A stretch of DNA of 64,000 nt, taken from NCBI GenBank assembly GCA_026413225.1, contig CM048552.1, forward strand, positions 133,251,053 to 133,315,052, written 5' to 3'. How positions within the stretch are numbered: position 1 is the stretch's first letter; every line of letters begins with the position of its first letter. Origin of the DNA: Otis tarda (taxonomy: Eukaryota; Chordata; Aves; Otidiformes; Otididae). Below are positions 50,701-63,505 of this stretch, piece after piece. Under the pieces are notes generated by a model. That model saw nothing but the letters and a program-made list of their open reading frames with translations. It did no database searches and was not told the origin of the DNA. Made by a program: the position numbers and the translations under genes.

Positions 50701-52326
50701 AGTTCAGCTTACCTAAGGTCTACCAGACACATGCACTCACAAGAGGCAGAGGTGCACAAATTAGGGCACACACACATTAGAAGCCATGGTACACAAATAC
50801 CAGAGCAGATGCAAGCTACATTTTCCCCAATATTGCCTCATTGCATTATCCATCTCTCTGTACTCTACCTCACTTTCCTCGCACCCAACAGTGACCTAAA
50901 CTGTTCAGCTATAAGATCTGGACAAGGATTTCCAACAACTCACAAAAGCCAAAGCCAGGGAACAGCCCCTGTGCTTTGGCATGTCAGAGGTGCTTGATCT
51001 CAGCAGCACACCAGCCCACCTAGGAGTAACAAGGAGTCATTTTTCATACACTTCCACAGAACGGATGATAAATGGAGGTTCACGCCTGATAAAGCAGCCA
51101 TCTCAGCCTGTGATTGAGTCATGATGGCTTCCTCAACCACAATAGCATGATATTAAGGAATTCTATTTCTATGTCTCTGTCTCTTCCCTCTGCAGTTTCA
51201 TTTTACATGTCAAGTGCCGAGTTTTATTATTTTTTCCTTCTTCACCCATTATAAAAACTATGGCTCATTTGTACCTCTTGAAATCCTCAGTGACGGGTAC
51301 AGTTTGTCCTGATCGATGTGGACTTTAAGTTGTTTTGCAGAAACTAAGTAAATGACAGACTACGAACAGAAAGGGCTAATTAAAGAGGACAGAGAACCTG
51401 AAGGCTGCAAAGGTGGCCACTGGTCAGATTAAACTAAATCTCCAGGTTTAAAAACATGCATGGAAGCTTGTAATAAGCAGCTGGTTGACGCTTGACTTAG
51501 GTAAGGGGCTAACAGACCACCAGCGCTACTAGTGAGTCAAGCCTCACCTCCACTCATCTGAAGAAAAGAATATGTCGTTCCTGGCCAACAGATCACTCCT
51601 TGTGCTGTTTAAAGCACGGACAAGCTGACAGGTCTGCAGGCAAGCAAAGAGTAGAAAGCCAACCAGAAACAGCTGACGTCCTCATACCATATTGTATGCA
51701 TCTGTCATACAGCAAGATAAGAAATGTAAAAGTACGTTCCTGTGCCTGTGAACAAAAATAGACATTTGAGTCTGGTTATTACAGCTGTAGTGTTCTCCCA
51801 CTCTCAGCTCTGTGTCTTTTTTTCCATACCACCCACAACACTTGGAACAGCTTCCAGTTTCCTTTTTACCTAATGCCCTAAATCTCCGCAGAACCTATTT
51901 TCCCCTTGAAGACTTCCTACATCTGCCAGATTTGGCCTAGTGTCTTTGCACCATTTCATGGCCAAATTGTTGACCCGGTGCCAGTAAACTACCTGGAACA
52001 GGGATGTATTTCCCCCAGTGTTTGTAAAGTGCTACAGGCATTTATGTAGCGTTGTACACAACAGGAATCTGAGAATGACTTCCCACAATCCGTGCCATCT
52101 TATAGCACGTGTTCTCTAGATTTCATTACAAAGAGCTCTAATCCTCACACAGTCATGCCTAAATCTGTCTGCTGCTACAGCTCTGACACCAGCATCGCGA
52201 TGAAACAGCTGGGGGGAGGGGGGGAACACGACAAAAAAATGCAGCAAGCTTCTTTTGGTTCGACATGCATTTTGTCTCCCTCACACTTACGTTACTTTCA
52301 GTAAAGCAAATAATTCATGGTCTCAA

Positions 52327-52376
52327 ATATATATATGTTAATTTTGCTGTTAATGTTATTATTAATGTTTAATTAG
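52327..52376. promoter_or_regulatory. (AT)5 run and TAAT-core cluster
   Basis: ATATATATAT (52327-52336) is followed within 40 bases by GTTAATTTT, GTTAATGTT, ATTATTAATG and TTTAATTAG. The dense TAAT and ATTA cores resemble homeodomain sites. The neighbourhood (to about 52500) keeps an even, low-CpG, enhancer-like composition. Function is inference. Confidence 0.25.
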
Positions 52377-54930
52377 TCTTTGCTCTGAAGATGAAAAACA
52401 GTGAAGCACATAAGTTAGGCTCCTGCAATTACTGTGATTGCACTCACAAAACCAGCTAATTGCACTTGCAAATTACAACGTAGCTATTTGCACATGTATT
52501 TCTGCAGTCTGCCGGCAACACCATGATAACTGTGTAGAGCCTGGAAAAAATACTAGGGTGAATTATAGTAATTGTGTGGACTGTTATTGGGTCTTTATTT
52601 CACTTCCTACACAGCAGGATTTTCTGATTCCGTTCCTGTGGCATAAAAGTTTTCAGATGACCGCATCCCAAAATGCATGTGAGACCCAGAGCTGTTCCCA
52701 GGGTCGAGAGCCTCAAGAGGTGTTCCTGCATCCCTGGGCTGACCCGACCAGAGAGAGGTCTCCAGGTGAGGCAGTGGGCACAGGCATTCCCTCCCTGCTG
52801 TCGGCTCTAAGGGGCATTGCCTCTCCATTCCAGGAGTGAAGTCCAGCTGGTTCGCCCCCTCCGAGGTGCGCCCACGCTCACAGGGGGCTGCTGGCTCTCG
52901 CCCTCTGCTTTCAGTATGCAATTGTCTGCTAGCACGGTGGTGGCCCAAAAGGTAGGTGTCCGCTGAACGAATTTGGTAAAGCACAAAACAAAGCTCTCGG
53001 ACACATCCTCTGTGGAACGTCCTAGCTTGGGCTAAAGGACTGCTGCAAAACAGTCTTTTCAGCATACCCGTTCACACTCTTCGATTCTACACAGGAGAGC
53101 TCAGAAACCCCACCTTATCTTTGAGGGAGGTGGTGACACCGAACTAGCTTTGGCCCTTACCCCTCCAATCACACACTGTGCCCTCAGAAGAGAACTGAGC
53201 ATTTGTGCTGTGCACAGGTAGCAGGTCTAATTGCACAGAGCTCCCTGACGTCTCTGTCTGGCGACACGCAAACCCTCCCCGCTGTCACAGCGATGCAGAA
53301 AGGACTAGACGCATCAGTAGCTTCCCTGAAGCAGCGCTGGAGAGTCTGCAGTGTCTCTGTGGCACAATTCATTCATATTTGAGCACCTATTTGACCCGAC
53401 ATTAATGTAAGAGTTAACGGTTGTTGATTTTTCGTGATGATGCCTTACGAAATGCACATGACCTGGATGTCTGAAGGTAGCAGGAACGCAAGGGCTGATC
53501 AAGACTCTTTTTCCCTGATGAGCGGATTTCACTATGTCTGTCTTGCAGCAGACATGCCTCTAACAACAGCAAGGCCTTTGAGTCCTTTCCCCTCCCCCTC
53601 ACAAAATTAAACATTTGCTTGTTTTTCTAATCTTGCTATAGACAGCCTCCACAGGTCACGCACAGAAATGAGGACACGATATTAAAATCAATCTGCCCCA
53701 CATACTCATTTAAAGGGAGGGTTAAAAAACAGAGCCACAGAGCAGAACTGCAGGACTGGAATAAAAACCAATAAAGGGCCCCTTCTACTAATTCCTCTGA
53801 AGGTCTTTCTTGAGTTTTATTCCCAACAGCGCTCCTTAGATGCCTCGGTTTGCCTGCAGAAACATTTGATATTTCTGTAGTCCAAATCAAAGTGAATTAA
53901 ACATTAAAGCACTGTGATAGCACAGCAGGTCTGCTATAGGAGCGAAACTGGTTAACATGGCGCTGAAGTTTATGAAGCAGCGGACTGGACTTTCCCCCTC
54001 CTAGATGTATTTACTTATTTATTAGCTCATTCATGCATCCTTCAGCACAAAGCAGAGAAATCTTCCAGTATAACTCTCGAGGTATATTGGTCTAGCGCTT
54101 TGAATTTTCTGCATATTGCGTGACACAGTTACACACACGCAAGCTGGGGGACGTGCTACGTTCTGATGTGTGCTCGCAGCTGGTGCTTTCCAACACTCCC
54201 TCATTAAAAGGCAGCGCATTAACCGAAGGATCCCAAACACTCCTCAGAAGAGGAATCTCTTCCTTCAACGGAAGGCTGAGGGGTGCATAAAACACCCAAT
54301 GCCTGAACACTATTACCACCAATCTTCTTCCATCTGAAGGTATAAAAAGCATCAAAGAGGTGTCTTACTCACAGGTGAGACCCTGCAGCACCTTGCATTG
54401 ACTCTCATTCTCTTCTCTGATTCACAGGTGGGCTGGCAAACTGACCAGAGATGGCAAACCATTTTCCACAGACAGCTCTGTGCTTGGCTCCCTCCTCTCC
54501 CTCTTGACCATACACATTCCCTGCTTGCTTTCCCTTGGCCAAGCCTGCCAGATTACAAAACGAGAGAGCATGTGTGAACACCAAGGGCAGCAGAAACCCG
54601 CACAGGTACCAAAGGGTCTACAGAAACCAACTCTACATTCAGACGTAAGGAAGAAGAGTTGGGGATCTGCATTAAGAGAGCCAGGAAACCAAACACAACC
54701 ACAACAAAAGCTGGAGCTTAAGGAAAGAAATTAAAAGAAGTAATTCAGAGGAGCACACTAGAGAGCCAGCAAAGAGAATTAATTCTTAAGGCCAACTAAA
54801 GGGAGAGACTCTAGCCAGGGCCTTGACTTCCATCTAGTAGAAATCTACACTTCAAATTAAGCCCAGAGGAAGTTTATCCGCTGGAGCTGAATAATGAAAC
54901 CATCATTCAAAATGATTTCATGTAACTTTT

Positions 54931-54978
54931 GTGGTTGGGTTTGTTGTTTGTTTGTTGGTTTTTGGTTTTTTTTTTCCA
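54931..54978. repeat. TTG/TTTG-rich simple repeat
   Basis: GGTTGGGTTTGTTGTTTG, then TTTGTTGGTTTTTGG and a T run form a degenerate TG-rich tract. Confidence 0.8.
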
Positions 54979-57900
54979 AGAGAGAAGCTGCAAGGCAGTT
55001 TAAAGCTCAACTGTATTAAAGTTCATGGGGGCTAGGTCATCTGGAGAAGCGCTGATTCCCTCTGGGTGTTTTGATGATTCTGACTGCCCTCCCACACATT
55101 TCTGTTTCCCTCCTCTCTCAGCACATCTCATCGATGGATATCAAACCCTGACCAGCAAGGGCTGAGCAGGTGAACATGATTCAGACTCCATCTTCATTCT
55201 CTTTAGAAATATTTATCAGGTTCTCTAAAGATGCTTTTGATTAATTATTATTCTGGACAAAAAGTTCAAAGCCTCCTTCAGCACTGCTGAACCCATTCCT
55301 TGCCCTGTTTTCAAACTGCAGACATTCATTTCACAGCTGACTTTACTTCAGAGGGATGGTTTTGCATAATCAGAGAGATTACTCTAAATCTCCATTATGC
55401 TCCTCCCATCAATGCAAAGAAGAGATGCAACTTGTATATCCATCCAGGGTCATCACAAGCCGGATACCTCAGCCAAATAACATTCAGCCATGCTCCCAAG
55501 GAGAGGGCGGAGCACTCATACACAGATTCCCACTGTCATTAGGATCAGGTCTAAAACATACTATTTTAACACACGGCCACATTGGAAAGAAGAGGCCAGG
55601 AGGACATACAAGCATCTCAGGTCAGTGTTTCCTTTTATTTCAACAGATAAGATTCCCTTTTTCCCCTATTATTATTATTTTGAGGAGAAGGTATTGTGGA
55701 GAGCCAGCATTGAGGAAAACAAGCATCAAATGTCTTGTAGCAGCTATACTAATATGAAGACAAGATGACATTTTATATCTTAAGTTCATCTATTCTATTT
55801 CAAACATTCTGCATGTATTCTCCCTCCATCTTCACTTTCCTTTGAGAGCACAGCCACAGCAAGTATGCGCTATCAATTATTTATTAAAATCCTTGGCTGG
55901 CTCTGCTCTGATTTCTGACTATAACCATGAATGTGTCTAGTCAAGATGAATGGGTACATCATTGATTCAAACAAGTGCTTCCTTGATTGATAAGCAGCTT
56001 AAATGGCCTTCACTGCCTACTTATTTTGATTTACATTAAGTGCCTAAACTTCCCACTAACGTCAGGGCCCCTTCAGTCTACGTATTAGCCAATATCTATA
56101 AAGAGACTGCCCCTCCCCTTAGAGTTTCATCATCTAAACAACTCATGAAAAGCAGAGATACAAATGGGTGGACCAGCCTGCTTGACATAACTGAGCAGGC
56201 TACTAGCCAGGCACAGAACATAATCCCTATCTCCTGCCCCTCAACAGGGATGGTGGCATCTTGCCACACTGCCGCAAGCTCTGCAACAGCTTTCACCAGT
56301 ACTGCTAGGGATTCAGGTTGACCCAGCGAGGCTTGCTCTTCTCCACTGCATATGAGAAGCTGGAGAGCTATGAAACACTCTCTTGCTATTTCTTTCTCCC
56401 TCTCAGTAGTTGGCATTATGCCTCGAGAGAGGTTCTGCAACCAACAACTGAAAAAATAAAAGACTGTTATATTTGTTTAAACAGGGGATACAAAAACATA
56501 GAAAAAGTGTGTGTATAGAGATTTGAGGAGAGCTTGTTTAAGTCTCTATCTTATTAATCTAGGCATTTAACTTTGGTTTTTAAGTGTTCTCTCTCTGAAA
56601 GAAGGTTTTTATTGAGAGGAAATGTTTGGCTTTTTCCCCCTTAAAATCAGTTCTGAGAAAAGCCTGTATACTCCTCTGGTAAACTGCTGATTTAGAGAGT
56701 AACAAGAGGACAATAATAACCTGACACCACCCCCTCTCAAGAACAACAACAACAAAAAAAAGCAAGTATCTCCATTCCCCAAGACACTGATGTGTGTAGT
56801 GTGGCTAGTCTCCTCTTCTCACCCCTGTAATCACTGCCCTTCTCAGCAGAGTCAAGGACATGGATTTTCCCTAAGCACTTTTCCAAAGGCGTATAGATGT
56901 CCTACCCTCCTGAAGGGCAGCAGCTCCCTGCACACATGAAATCTCTGCTGAAGCTCAGCTCCAGCTATAGGTTTGTGTGCCATTTATATGCCTGCACCGG
57001 GACCTACCTCTTTATTTCCCCTCCAGGAGCACTCCAGGTTTCATACTCTACTGCGTTCCTCGTCCCTTCCGTTGTTAGCACCTTAACCCTCCACATGAGG
57101 CTCAAATAACACCCGGCTACTTTCATTTGCAGCAGTAATGCTTTGTTGCATGTTACAGCACACGCAGCAAAACAGAAGTAGAAGATCGCTAATTGCTGCC
57201 AAGATTTTTTCCCCTTTGCTGTAACACCACATAGGTGGCTTCCATAGACCAAAGCACTCCCGCTGTAAAAAGTGGAAAAGCACCAAGAACAACTCAAGCC
57301 CACCTTTATCTAACAGACAGGATCTGTTTTGCAGCGTAGTTGTGGCAAAAGTTTGAGTGTAAGCTTTCTTACCCTGTTTATTTTCAGGAATGACCCAGCT
57401 ATAAGGAATTTTATACTGGTAAAATCTAGCTTAATAGTGGACCACATGAAACCATCTGGTTAATACAGCAAAAGCCACATTTTGTTGTCAGTAGTTCACA
57501 CTCAGTGCAGAGGGACAGAAACATCATTGAAATTGCCCTCTAGAGAAAACTCCCCAAAGTTGTTATTTAGCAACAGCAGAACTGTGACATACACAAAACA
57601 TGCTCCATATGACGGTATTACTTGAGCTAATGGAAATTATTTGCAGGAGTGATGGTGGAACTGTTTGTTCCACTGACTGGTACGGTCTTTGTCACCATGG
57701 CTTTCAAATGCCACAACTCACATTTAAAAACTCAAATAAAACCATGAAGGGCATTAGATACACGAGGACCACTATGGCAGGGTTTTACGATTGCAATGAG
57801 AAACAGGAAATACTTTGTTAGGGACAAATCTGGGAGAGAGCTGAGAGAGAGTTTTAAATTATATGCACACACTTTTCAGGGATGCAGACCTTTTTAAAGC

Positions 57901-60485
57901 ACATTTCTAGCTTCCCATTATCGAAAACCTTTTAAAATATTCAGACATGATTAGATCAAGCATTTCCCTACAAAGCCCAATGAATGAGGCATGGCATTTC
58001 AGCTGTCTGAAAGACATGACTGCGGAGTGAAGCCTAGGGGAGGAGAAGAGACTTTAAGCTTCACTGACATATACTCCATATAAAAGGCACGCTAGGCAGA
58101 CTTTTTGGGTCAGTGGTAATCAGCAAGAACATTAAAGCCTAGCTGTACTGTAACTGTGGAAAAAAAAATCTCTTTTATTCTCTAATAGCAAAAGCAGTCA
58201 CGATGGCTGTGATGAGCAGCCAAGTGAGGGGCCACTTACTCTCCAGTCCTGTCCTACTAAAGCCAACAGTGCTACAGCAGCTGTGCCAGTGAGTGAAGTC
58301 GGCTTGCCCGAGCCTCAATACACCAGCGTGCTCCTAACCTGTGTAGGCACGCTCTGGTTTTGCACCACCTGGTTAGGAGACAGCTATAGCAGAGATGGAT
58401 CTAATGGAAGTGCTCCTCCTCACCAAAAGCATGCCAATGAACATAAAAGGGCACTGACGACTTGTATTGAAAAAACGCGTCACCAGCCCCCTGACCCACA
58501 GACGAAGGAAAGCTGTTGTGTTTATGAGGGGCCCTGTGTTGCTAAAATCAGCTGGCAAGAGGCTTGCATCCCCTGCTCAGGTCTGCATTCTTTTCTCCTT
58601 GCTCTGTTTGAAATTCTTTAGCTGTTAAAAGCAAGACTGTCTTGCTGACTGTCAAGTCATTCAAATCCCAGACCTCCCATTAAAACAGCACAAGATGATA
58701 AGAAGCCGGTCCTTATTTTACCCCAGAAGAGATTTTCCCTCAAATTAATCATTCACACTATAAGGAAGTAAAGAAACTGAAATCTATATACAGCATTTGG
58801 ATAGATACTGCACTTGAGTATCCGTAAATAAGCTCCAGTGCTAGGTGGTCTGCTATTTGAACGGGATTTCAATTACCTTATGAGCAATTGCAAATCTTAC
58901 CTGGATGACATAGGGCCCTTTCCCAAATTTAAAACATACAACTTCAAAATGAGCTTCACTCCTTCAAAGTAGAACCCAAATAACTAGAGAGAGCCTTTTC
59001 AGGGGTTGTTCTTAGATGTGGCTGGCTTAAAGAAGGTTTATATCTCTGTGAGCCTCACATTAAGAAACAAAAATCAGAATTTCACCATGAGTAAGATAGA
59101 ACAGAAGCTATTAAACACCTTTCAGCAACACACACATCCTTGGAAAGAATTTGGATACCCCCTCCTCCTGCTCAGCCCCCTCTCATGCCTCTCTGCCTCA
59201 TCACTCAGTGCTACCTTAGTTAAGAGGGTCCCAAAGCAAGTTGGATTTTAAAGATTATTGACAGCAACAGTCTCAGGAGGAGAACCCAGATGAAAACTGG
59301 GGTTCCCTAGAGGAAAATCCATGAAATCTTCCATCACACAGTGAGGACTCGCTCCCACTGAGTACCCAAAGGGTCTGGCTGCAAATCCTGCAAAGACCTT
59401 GCAAGGCCACCTCACAAATAGTCACAACTTGTGTCTCCCCCAAAGCCATCTGACAAGATGATGCTACAAGTCTGGATATTTGCCTGCTTGTCCCAGAGCC
59501 TTCGTGATGGGCATAGCTACTTTTAGGAGGGAAGTAGCAAGGAAGCAGTCACCTGGCACTCAGTTTGTGGGGAAACATCCAGGCAGACACACACAGCTGA
59601 GGAATGCAGTAAATAATGCTATATGAAAAACAGGCCTGGGGTTTACCATGTACCTGGAGGTCCCACAACTTAAAATATAATAGCATGGGCTCAAAACACA
59701 GAAAAGGAACATGGAAAATAACAGGAGAGAAATACAATGTTTTGCCTCCATGAAAGCATTTTCTAACTTTTAACGAATGATAAAATGACCTACATGAACT
59801 GCAATTAATGAACACCTTTCCTCTGTTCCTGGAGCCAGAAAGCCTGCACACCATCACAACAACATTACAGGACTCATTCTGTGTGTGCTGTGAGCATTGC
59901 TATGTAAGACGGAGTTTGCCATTCCATCCTGGAAGTGCTCTGTGTTTTGGGAAGCTACTGGCTGATGGTTGTTACCCGTCAGTACCAAGGTGTCAAGCAT
60001 ATGATGCTGCTTATTGAGCAAGTAAAGAGGCTCTTGCTGGCATAGCAGCAAATGAGCAGCTTTCCCAGGAGTGTTTTTACAGGACACCAGCTCCATATTT
60101 AAAAAAAAAATAAAAATAAGTCAAGGATTATGTATGATGAACAGCTGGAGAATGTTAAACATATTTTACTTTAGGTTTGGCAGGGTTTAGTAAATCATGA
60201 TTTAATCACACTCCCAGGCCATCACCGTAAGCGAACTCTGGAAATGCTCAATAAGACACAAAGAAAGGATAAACAGAAGAATGGAAAAGACATTTTACCA
60301 GCAAGGACATAGCCATTTGTTATTTAGCTTTTGAGTGAAACAAATGTGAGGAAGTCTCAGAAAGGAAAGATGAGAAGATACCTGAAAGAACACCATGTCA
60401 CCTTCCTCCCTCGATCATGGACACGCTTCAGCCGCAAACCTGGCTTGGATCTCTGGGTGGGTGTCCCCACCCTGCACGTGTGCAA

Positions 60486-60498
60486 ACACACACACACA
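60486..60498. repeat. short (CA)n microsatellite
   Basis: ACACACACACACA is a 13-base CA run at the left edge of the minus-strand LINE relic. Confidence 0.85.
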
Positions 60499-60519
60499 GA
60501 GCTGTAGGCTCCAGAACAC

Positions 60520-60715
60520 TTTAATGTGAACTGCCCGTTCCTTACTGTAATAAGGCTTCAATGTCAGGAAACGCTGCCAGCTTTTTCCATCAGCTAGGCA
60601 GTGCATAAGCCCAGATAAATTAAAATCAGTTCCATGCAAGTTTTGAGGAATACTGTCAAATGCTTTACTGAAGATTAAGGGACAAGTCAGTGGAAGCTGT
60701 GAAACTGACTCCAGT
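60520..60715 (-). mobile_element. LINE reverse-transcriptase relic (motif A region)
   Basis: Read on the minus strand, 60655-60672 encodes FSKAFD, followed by SIPQNL, the conserved motif A neighbourhood of CR1-clade reverse transcriptases (the aspartate is the first catalytic one). Further on come HCLADG and KSWQRF, placed like the WxxxWLxGR segment that follows motif A in these enzymes. No other part of an element is visible, and the frame runs out beyond the CA repeat. Boundaries are approximate. The element could be CR1 or a related LINE. Confidence 0.55.
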
Positions 60716-61034
60716 GGCACAAGATTTAGCTATCTGAACACCATATTTACCTCATTCAAGCAATTTTAATAGTTGTTATAACTTAGCCAATGCTCTGATT
60801 TATTCTTTATTAACATCACTCGTTCATTTTTTGTGGTTTCATTACCTCCTAGGTAATGAAAGGCTTGTAAAACAGATCTAAATTATACTTGGGTAAATTA
60901 TATTCCACAAGATCTTCTCAACTCCAAAAGAAATGGGAAAATACAATGTTAAACTGGAGGTCAGAGTGACTAAGTGTGATTCATTGCACAAGCCACACCA
61001 TTTTCTGCCCTCCTATTACCTGCTTGAGTGAACC
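60716..61034. other. unique non-coding sequence with one hairpin
   Basis: No gene is recognised. A perfect hairpin at 60837-60861 is listed separately. Confidence 0.5.
60837..60861. repeat. perfect 11-bp hairpin with 3-base loop
   Basis: TTTCATTACCT (60837-60847) and AGGTAATGAAA (60851-60861) are exact reverse complements around CCT. Confidence 0.85.
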
Positions 61035-61110
61035 AAAGAATACAAGAAGATTCATACTAGGTCAGACCAACAGTCCGTCCAGCTCAGCACCCTGGCTCCA
61101 GTCCTTTGAC
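61035..61110 (+). mobile_element. old interspersed repeat (sauropsid type)
   Basis: AATACAAGAAGATTCATACT then AGGTCAGACCAACAGTCCGT and CCAGCTCAGCACCCTGGCTCC resembles a very frequent repeat in turtle, crocodile and bird DNA, which has CATACTGGGTCAGACCAAAGG followed by TCCATCTAGCCC. I cannot name the class with certainty. Right boundary uncertain. Confidence 0.6.
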
Positions 61111-62844
61111 TAGGCTTCTAGACTACAGGACATCAATATTACATGGGACTGCAAGACAGCACAGAAGCTTGCGCCATCCACTCCACACACAACTGATGTG
61201 GCAGCACTTCCCAAAAAAACAAACAAGAGCACCAGCAGCTGACCAAGGGAATGTACAAGAACATTACATGACTCTTCTCCAAAGTATGCGCTTTCCAGCA
61301 ACGTGTCCCTCTGTGATCTCCTGGGGCAGAGTAGATGTCCCTGTATCTGAAAACACTCAGTGGATCCAGTTGCTTTAGATTCCATGTATCTTTATAGTAT
61401 CGAAAAGTTGAGGTGAAGAGCTCCCCAGTTGCTCAAGGAGATATTTTTTAACTTGCCACTTGCTAGTTTGCTTTTATGTCCCCTGTACCCAACTCTTTTG
61501 GTTTCCTTGGCGACAACTACAGTAAGCCAGGGGTCTGGTCAGCTGCTTAATAGTGTAAATTTTACACAGCTTTAGGTTAAACATTTCCTTCTTAAATATT
61601 TTTTATTGTTTTATAAGGAAAAAAAGCATAAAAATTAAAATTTCATTTTCAGAATTTATTTTTCACATATTTGTGACTTTTTACATTGCAAATGTTTACA
61701 ATTTTAAAATTATAAAATGTTTACATATTTTAAAAACTTGTTGTTTTCTATTCTTCATATCTCAGTTTTTTATAAGAACTTCACAAAAATTTCAGAATTT
61801 TCAGTAAGGAAATTTACACCCTAATTGTCCAGTTCTTTTTCCCCACTTACAGTGTATCTCCCTGTTCTTTGTGAAACCACTGCTTCCAAACTGTGCTGAT
61901 TTAAGTAAAGGAAGAAAACCTTACCTAGTAGCTTTTCATTCTCTTTTCTGCCCTGAAACAAACTCCTCTCTTTTGCTTAATCATATGCATGTTATAAAAA
62001 TGAAGAAATTTATACAAAATTTTACAATATAAAGAAGTTTGCCAAGTATTCTGTTTTAAAGGATAGTGTGAGACCAAGTGAAAAACATTGGTTCTTACTG
62101 ACACAGCTAAAGCTCCTAGCAGGAAGCTAGACTGTCTTCAATTAGTTTTATAAAACATTCATGTACAGCTGCTTGACTACTTTTAATGGTTTGGCCACAA
62201 AGATTTTTCTAAAAATCCATAGAAGTGAAGGCTTGAGGGCTTCCTTACCTATATGAGAATGATATTTTTTCAAGCTTGCTCTTATTGAACATCTAGACTT
62301 CACAACTTCCAAAGCACGATGGCACAGTTGGCAGAACACAATGAAAACAGTCAAGGAGGTCCATGCAAGCACAGTTCATTATTAATGGGGACTGTGGATG
62401 TGCCATGCTCTGAAACTCAGAGACTTGAAAGTTAAACACAAGGAGCTCAGGACAAGAGAAGGTCAGTTGTGATAGACTGGTGTGGCATCACTGTGCAAAA
62501 ATGGCATGTTCATAGACAATTATCTATTTTGCTCCATGGAAACACAGGTTTCTAAAAATGAACAATTTTAATACACACTCAGTTTGTCCTGTCTTGGGAC
62601 TACTTGTGCTGAGTCAGATTGCTGCTAGGAGCTGGCTGGGTTTCTGGAAGGAAGGTACTAAAGTCTGTGGTGGAAGTTAATCCTTTTCATTTAAGCACGT
62701 TTTACTGCCAGCCACTAAGATACAGGACAGCATATGCTATCTTTTCAAAAGGGAAAACTGGGAAAAAGCATAATAAGAAAAGGAAAAGCCACAAATTGCA
62801 GCTCCCATGTTAATCACACTTTGGACAGCAGTGGCAACCAGGTC
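61111..62844. other. unique non-coding sequence, AT-rich at 61.57-61.83 kb
   Basis: No gene is recognised. The stretch at 61570-61830 is strongly AT-rich, with a 25-bp-period duplication listed separately. A minus-strand splice-donor-like site (TATAG before GTAAGG) lies at 62248 after an open segment, but its acceptor side is weak. Confidence 0.55.
61690..61735. repeat. imperfect 25-bp tandem duplication
   Basis: AAATGTTTACAATTTTAAAA (61690-61709) recurs as AAATGTTTACATATTTTAAAA (61715-61735), a period of 25 bases. Confidence 0.8.
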
Positions 62845-63505
62845 GAAACCGTGTTGGGTTGTTCCGTGTTGGGCCTGGCCCTGTTCAACATCTTTGTCGG
62901 CGACATGGACAGTGGGATAGAGTGCACCCTCAGCAAGGTCACCGACAACACCAAGCTCTGTGGTGCCGTCGACACGCTGGAAGGGAGGGGTGCCATCCAG
63001 AGGGACCTGGACAGGCTGGAGAGGTGGGCCCGTGCCAACCTCATGAAGTTCAACCAGGCCAAGTGCAAGGTCCTGCACCTGGGTCATGGCAATCCCAGGC
63101 ACAAATACAGGCTGGGCGGAGAATGGATCGAGAGCAGCCCTGAGGAGAGGGACTTGGGAGTGCTGGTGGACAAGAAGCTCAACATGAGCCAGCAATGTGG
63201 TCTTGCAGCCCAGAAGGCCAACTGCATCCTGGGCTGCATCAAGAACAGAGTGGCCAGCAGGTTGAGGGAGGTGATTCTCCGCCTCTACTCTGCCCTGGTG
63301 AGACCCCACCTGGAGTACTGTGTCCAGTTCTGGAGGCCCCAACATAACAAGGACATGGACCTGTTGGAGCAAGTCCAGAGCAGGGCCACGAAGATGATAA
63401 GAGGACAGGCTGAGAGAGTTGGGGCTGTTCAGCCTGGAGAAGAGGAGGCTCTGGGGAGACCTTATAGCGGTCTTCCAGTACCTCAAGGGAGCCTACAAGA
63501 AAGAT
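62845..63505 (+). mobile_element. CR1 fragment, truncated at both ends
   Basis: This plus-strand piece covers the late reverse-transcriptase core and the ORF2 C-terminal region of CR1. It starts at about 62845, before GCCTGGCCCTGTTCAACATC. It stops at 63505 in AAGAAAGAT, where the opposite-strand CR1 begins with its terminal octamers. The 3' untranslated part is missing. Against the other copy (63813-64000), the last 165 bases match a 188-base stretch with one 23-base deletion and otherwise only scattered substitutions, so both belong to the same or a close subfamily and are relatively young. Confidence 0.95.

Larger units (their letters stand above)
47769..60485. other. unique non-coding sequence
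   Basis: No gene is recognised. CpG-enriched spots lie at 52680-53010 and 53180-53340, the latter with CCTGACGTCTC. The minus-strand frames at 52607-53065 (152 codons) and 56096-56440 (114 codons) have no recognised domain. Minus-strand donor-like sites occur at 58900 and elsewhere without enough context. Small AT and TG tracts are listed separately. Confidence 0.55.

Noticed and set aside
56096..56440. Minus-strand open frame of 114 codons that looks protein-like
   Set aside because: No homologous family is recognised and splice signals are weak. The length is chance-level.
58901..58961. Minus-strand 61-base exon-like segment with a strong donor (ATCCAG before GTAAGA)
   Set aside because: Two of three frames are open, so openness carries little weight. 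The acceptor ends in AAG with a short pyrimidine tract, and there is no phase-matched partner.
62249..62305. Minus-strand 57-base segment before TATAG and GTAAGG
   Set aside because: The donor is good but no convincing acceptor lies upstream. It was left as a remark.
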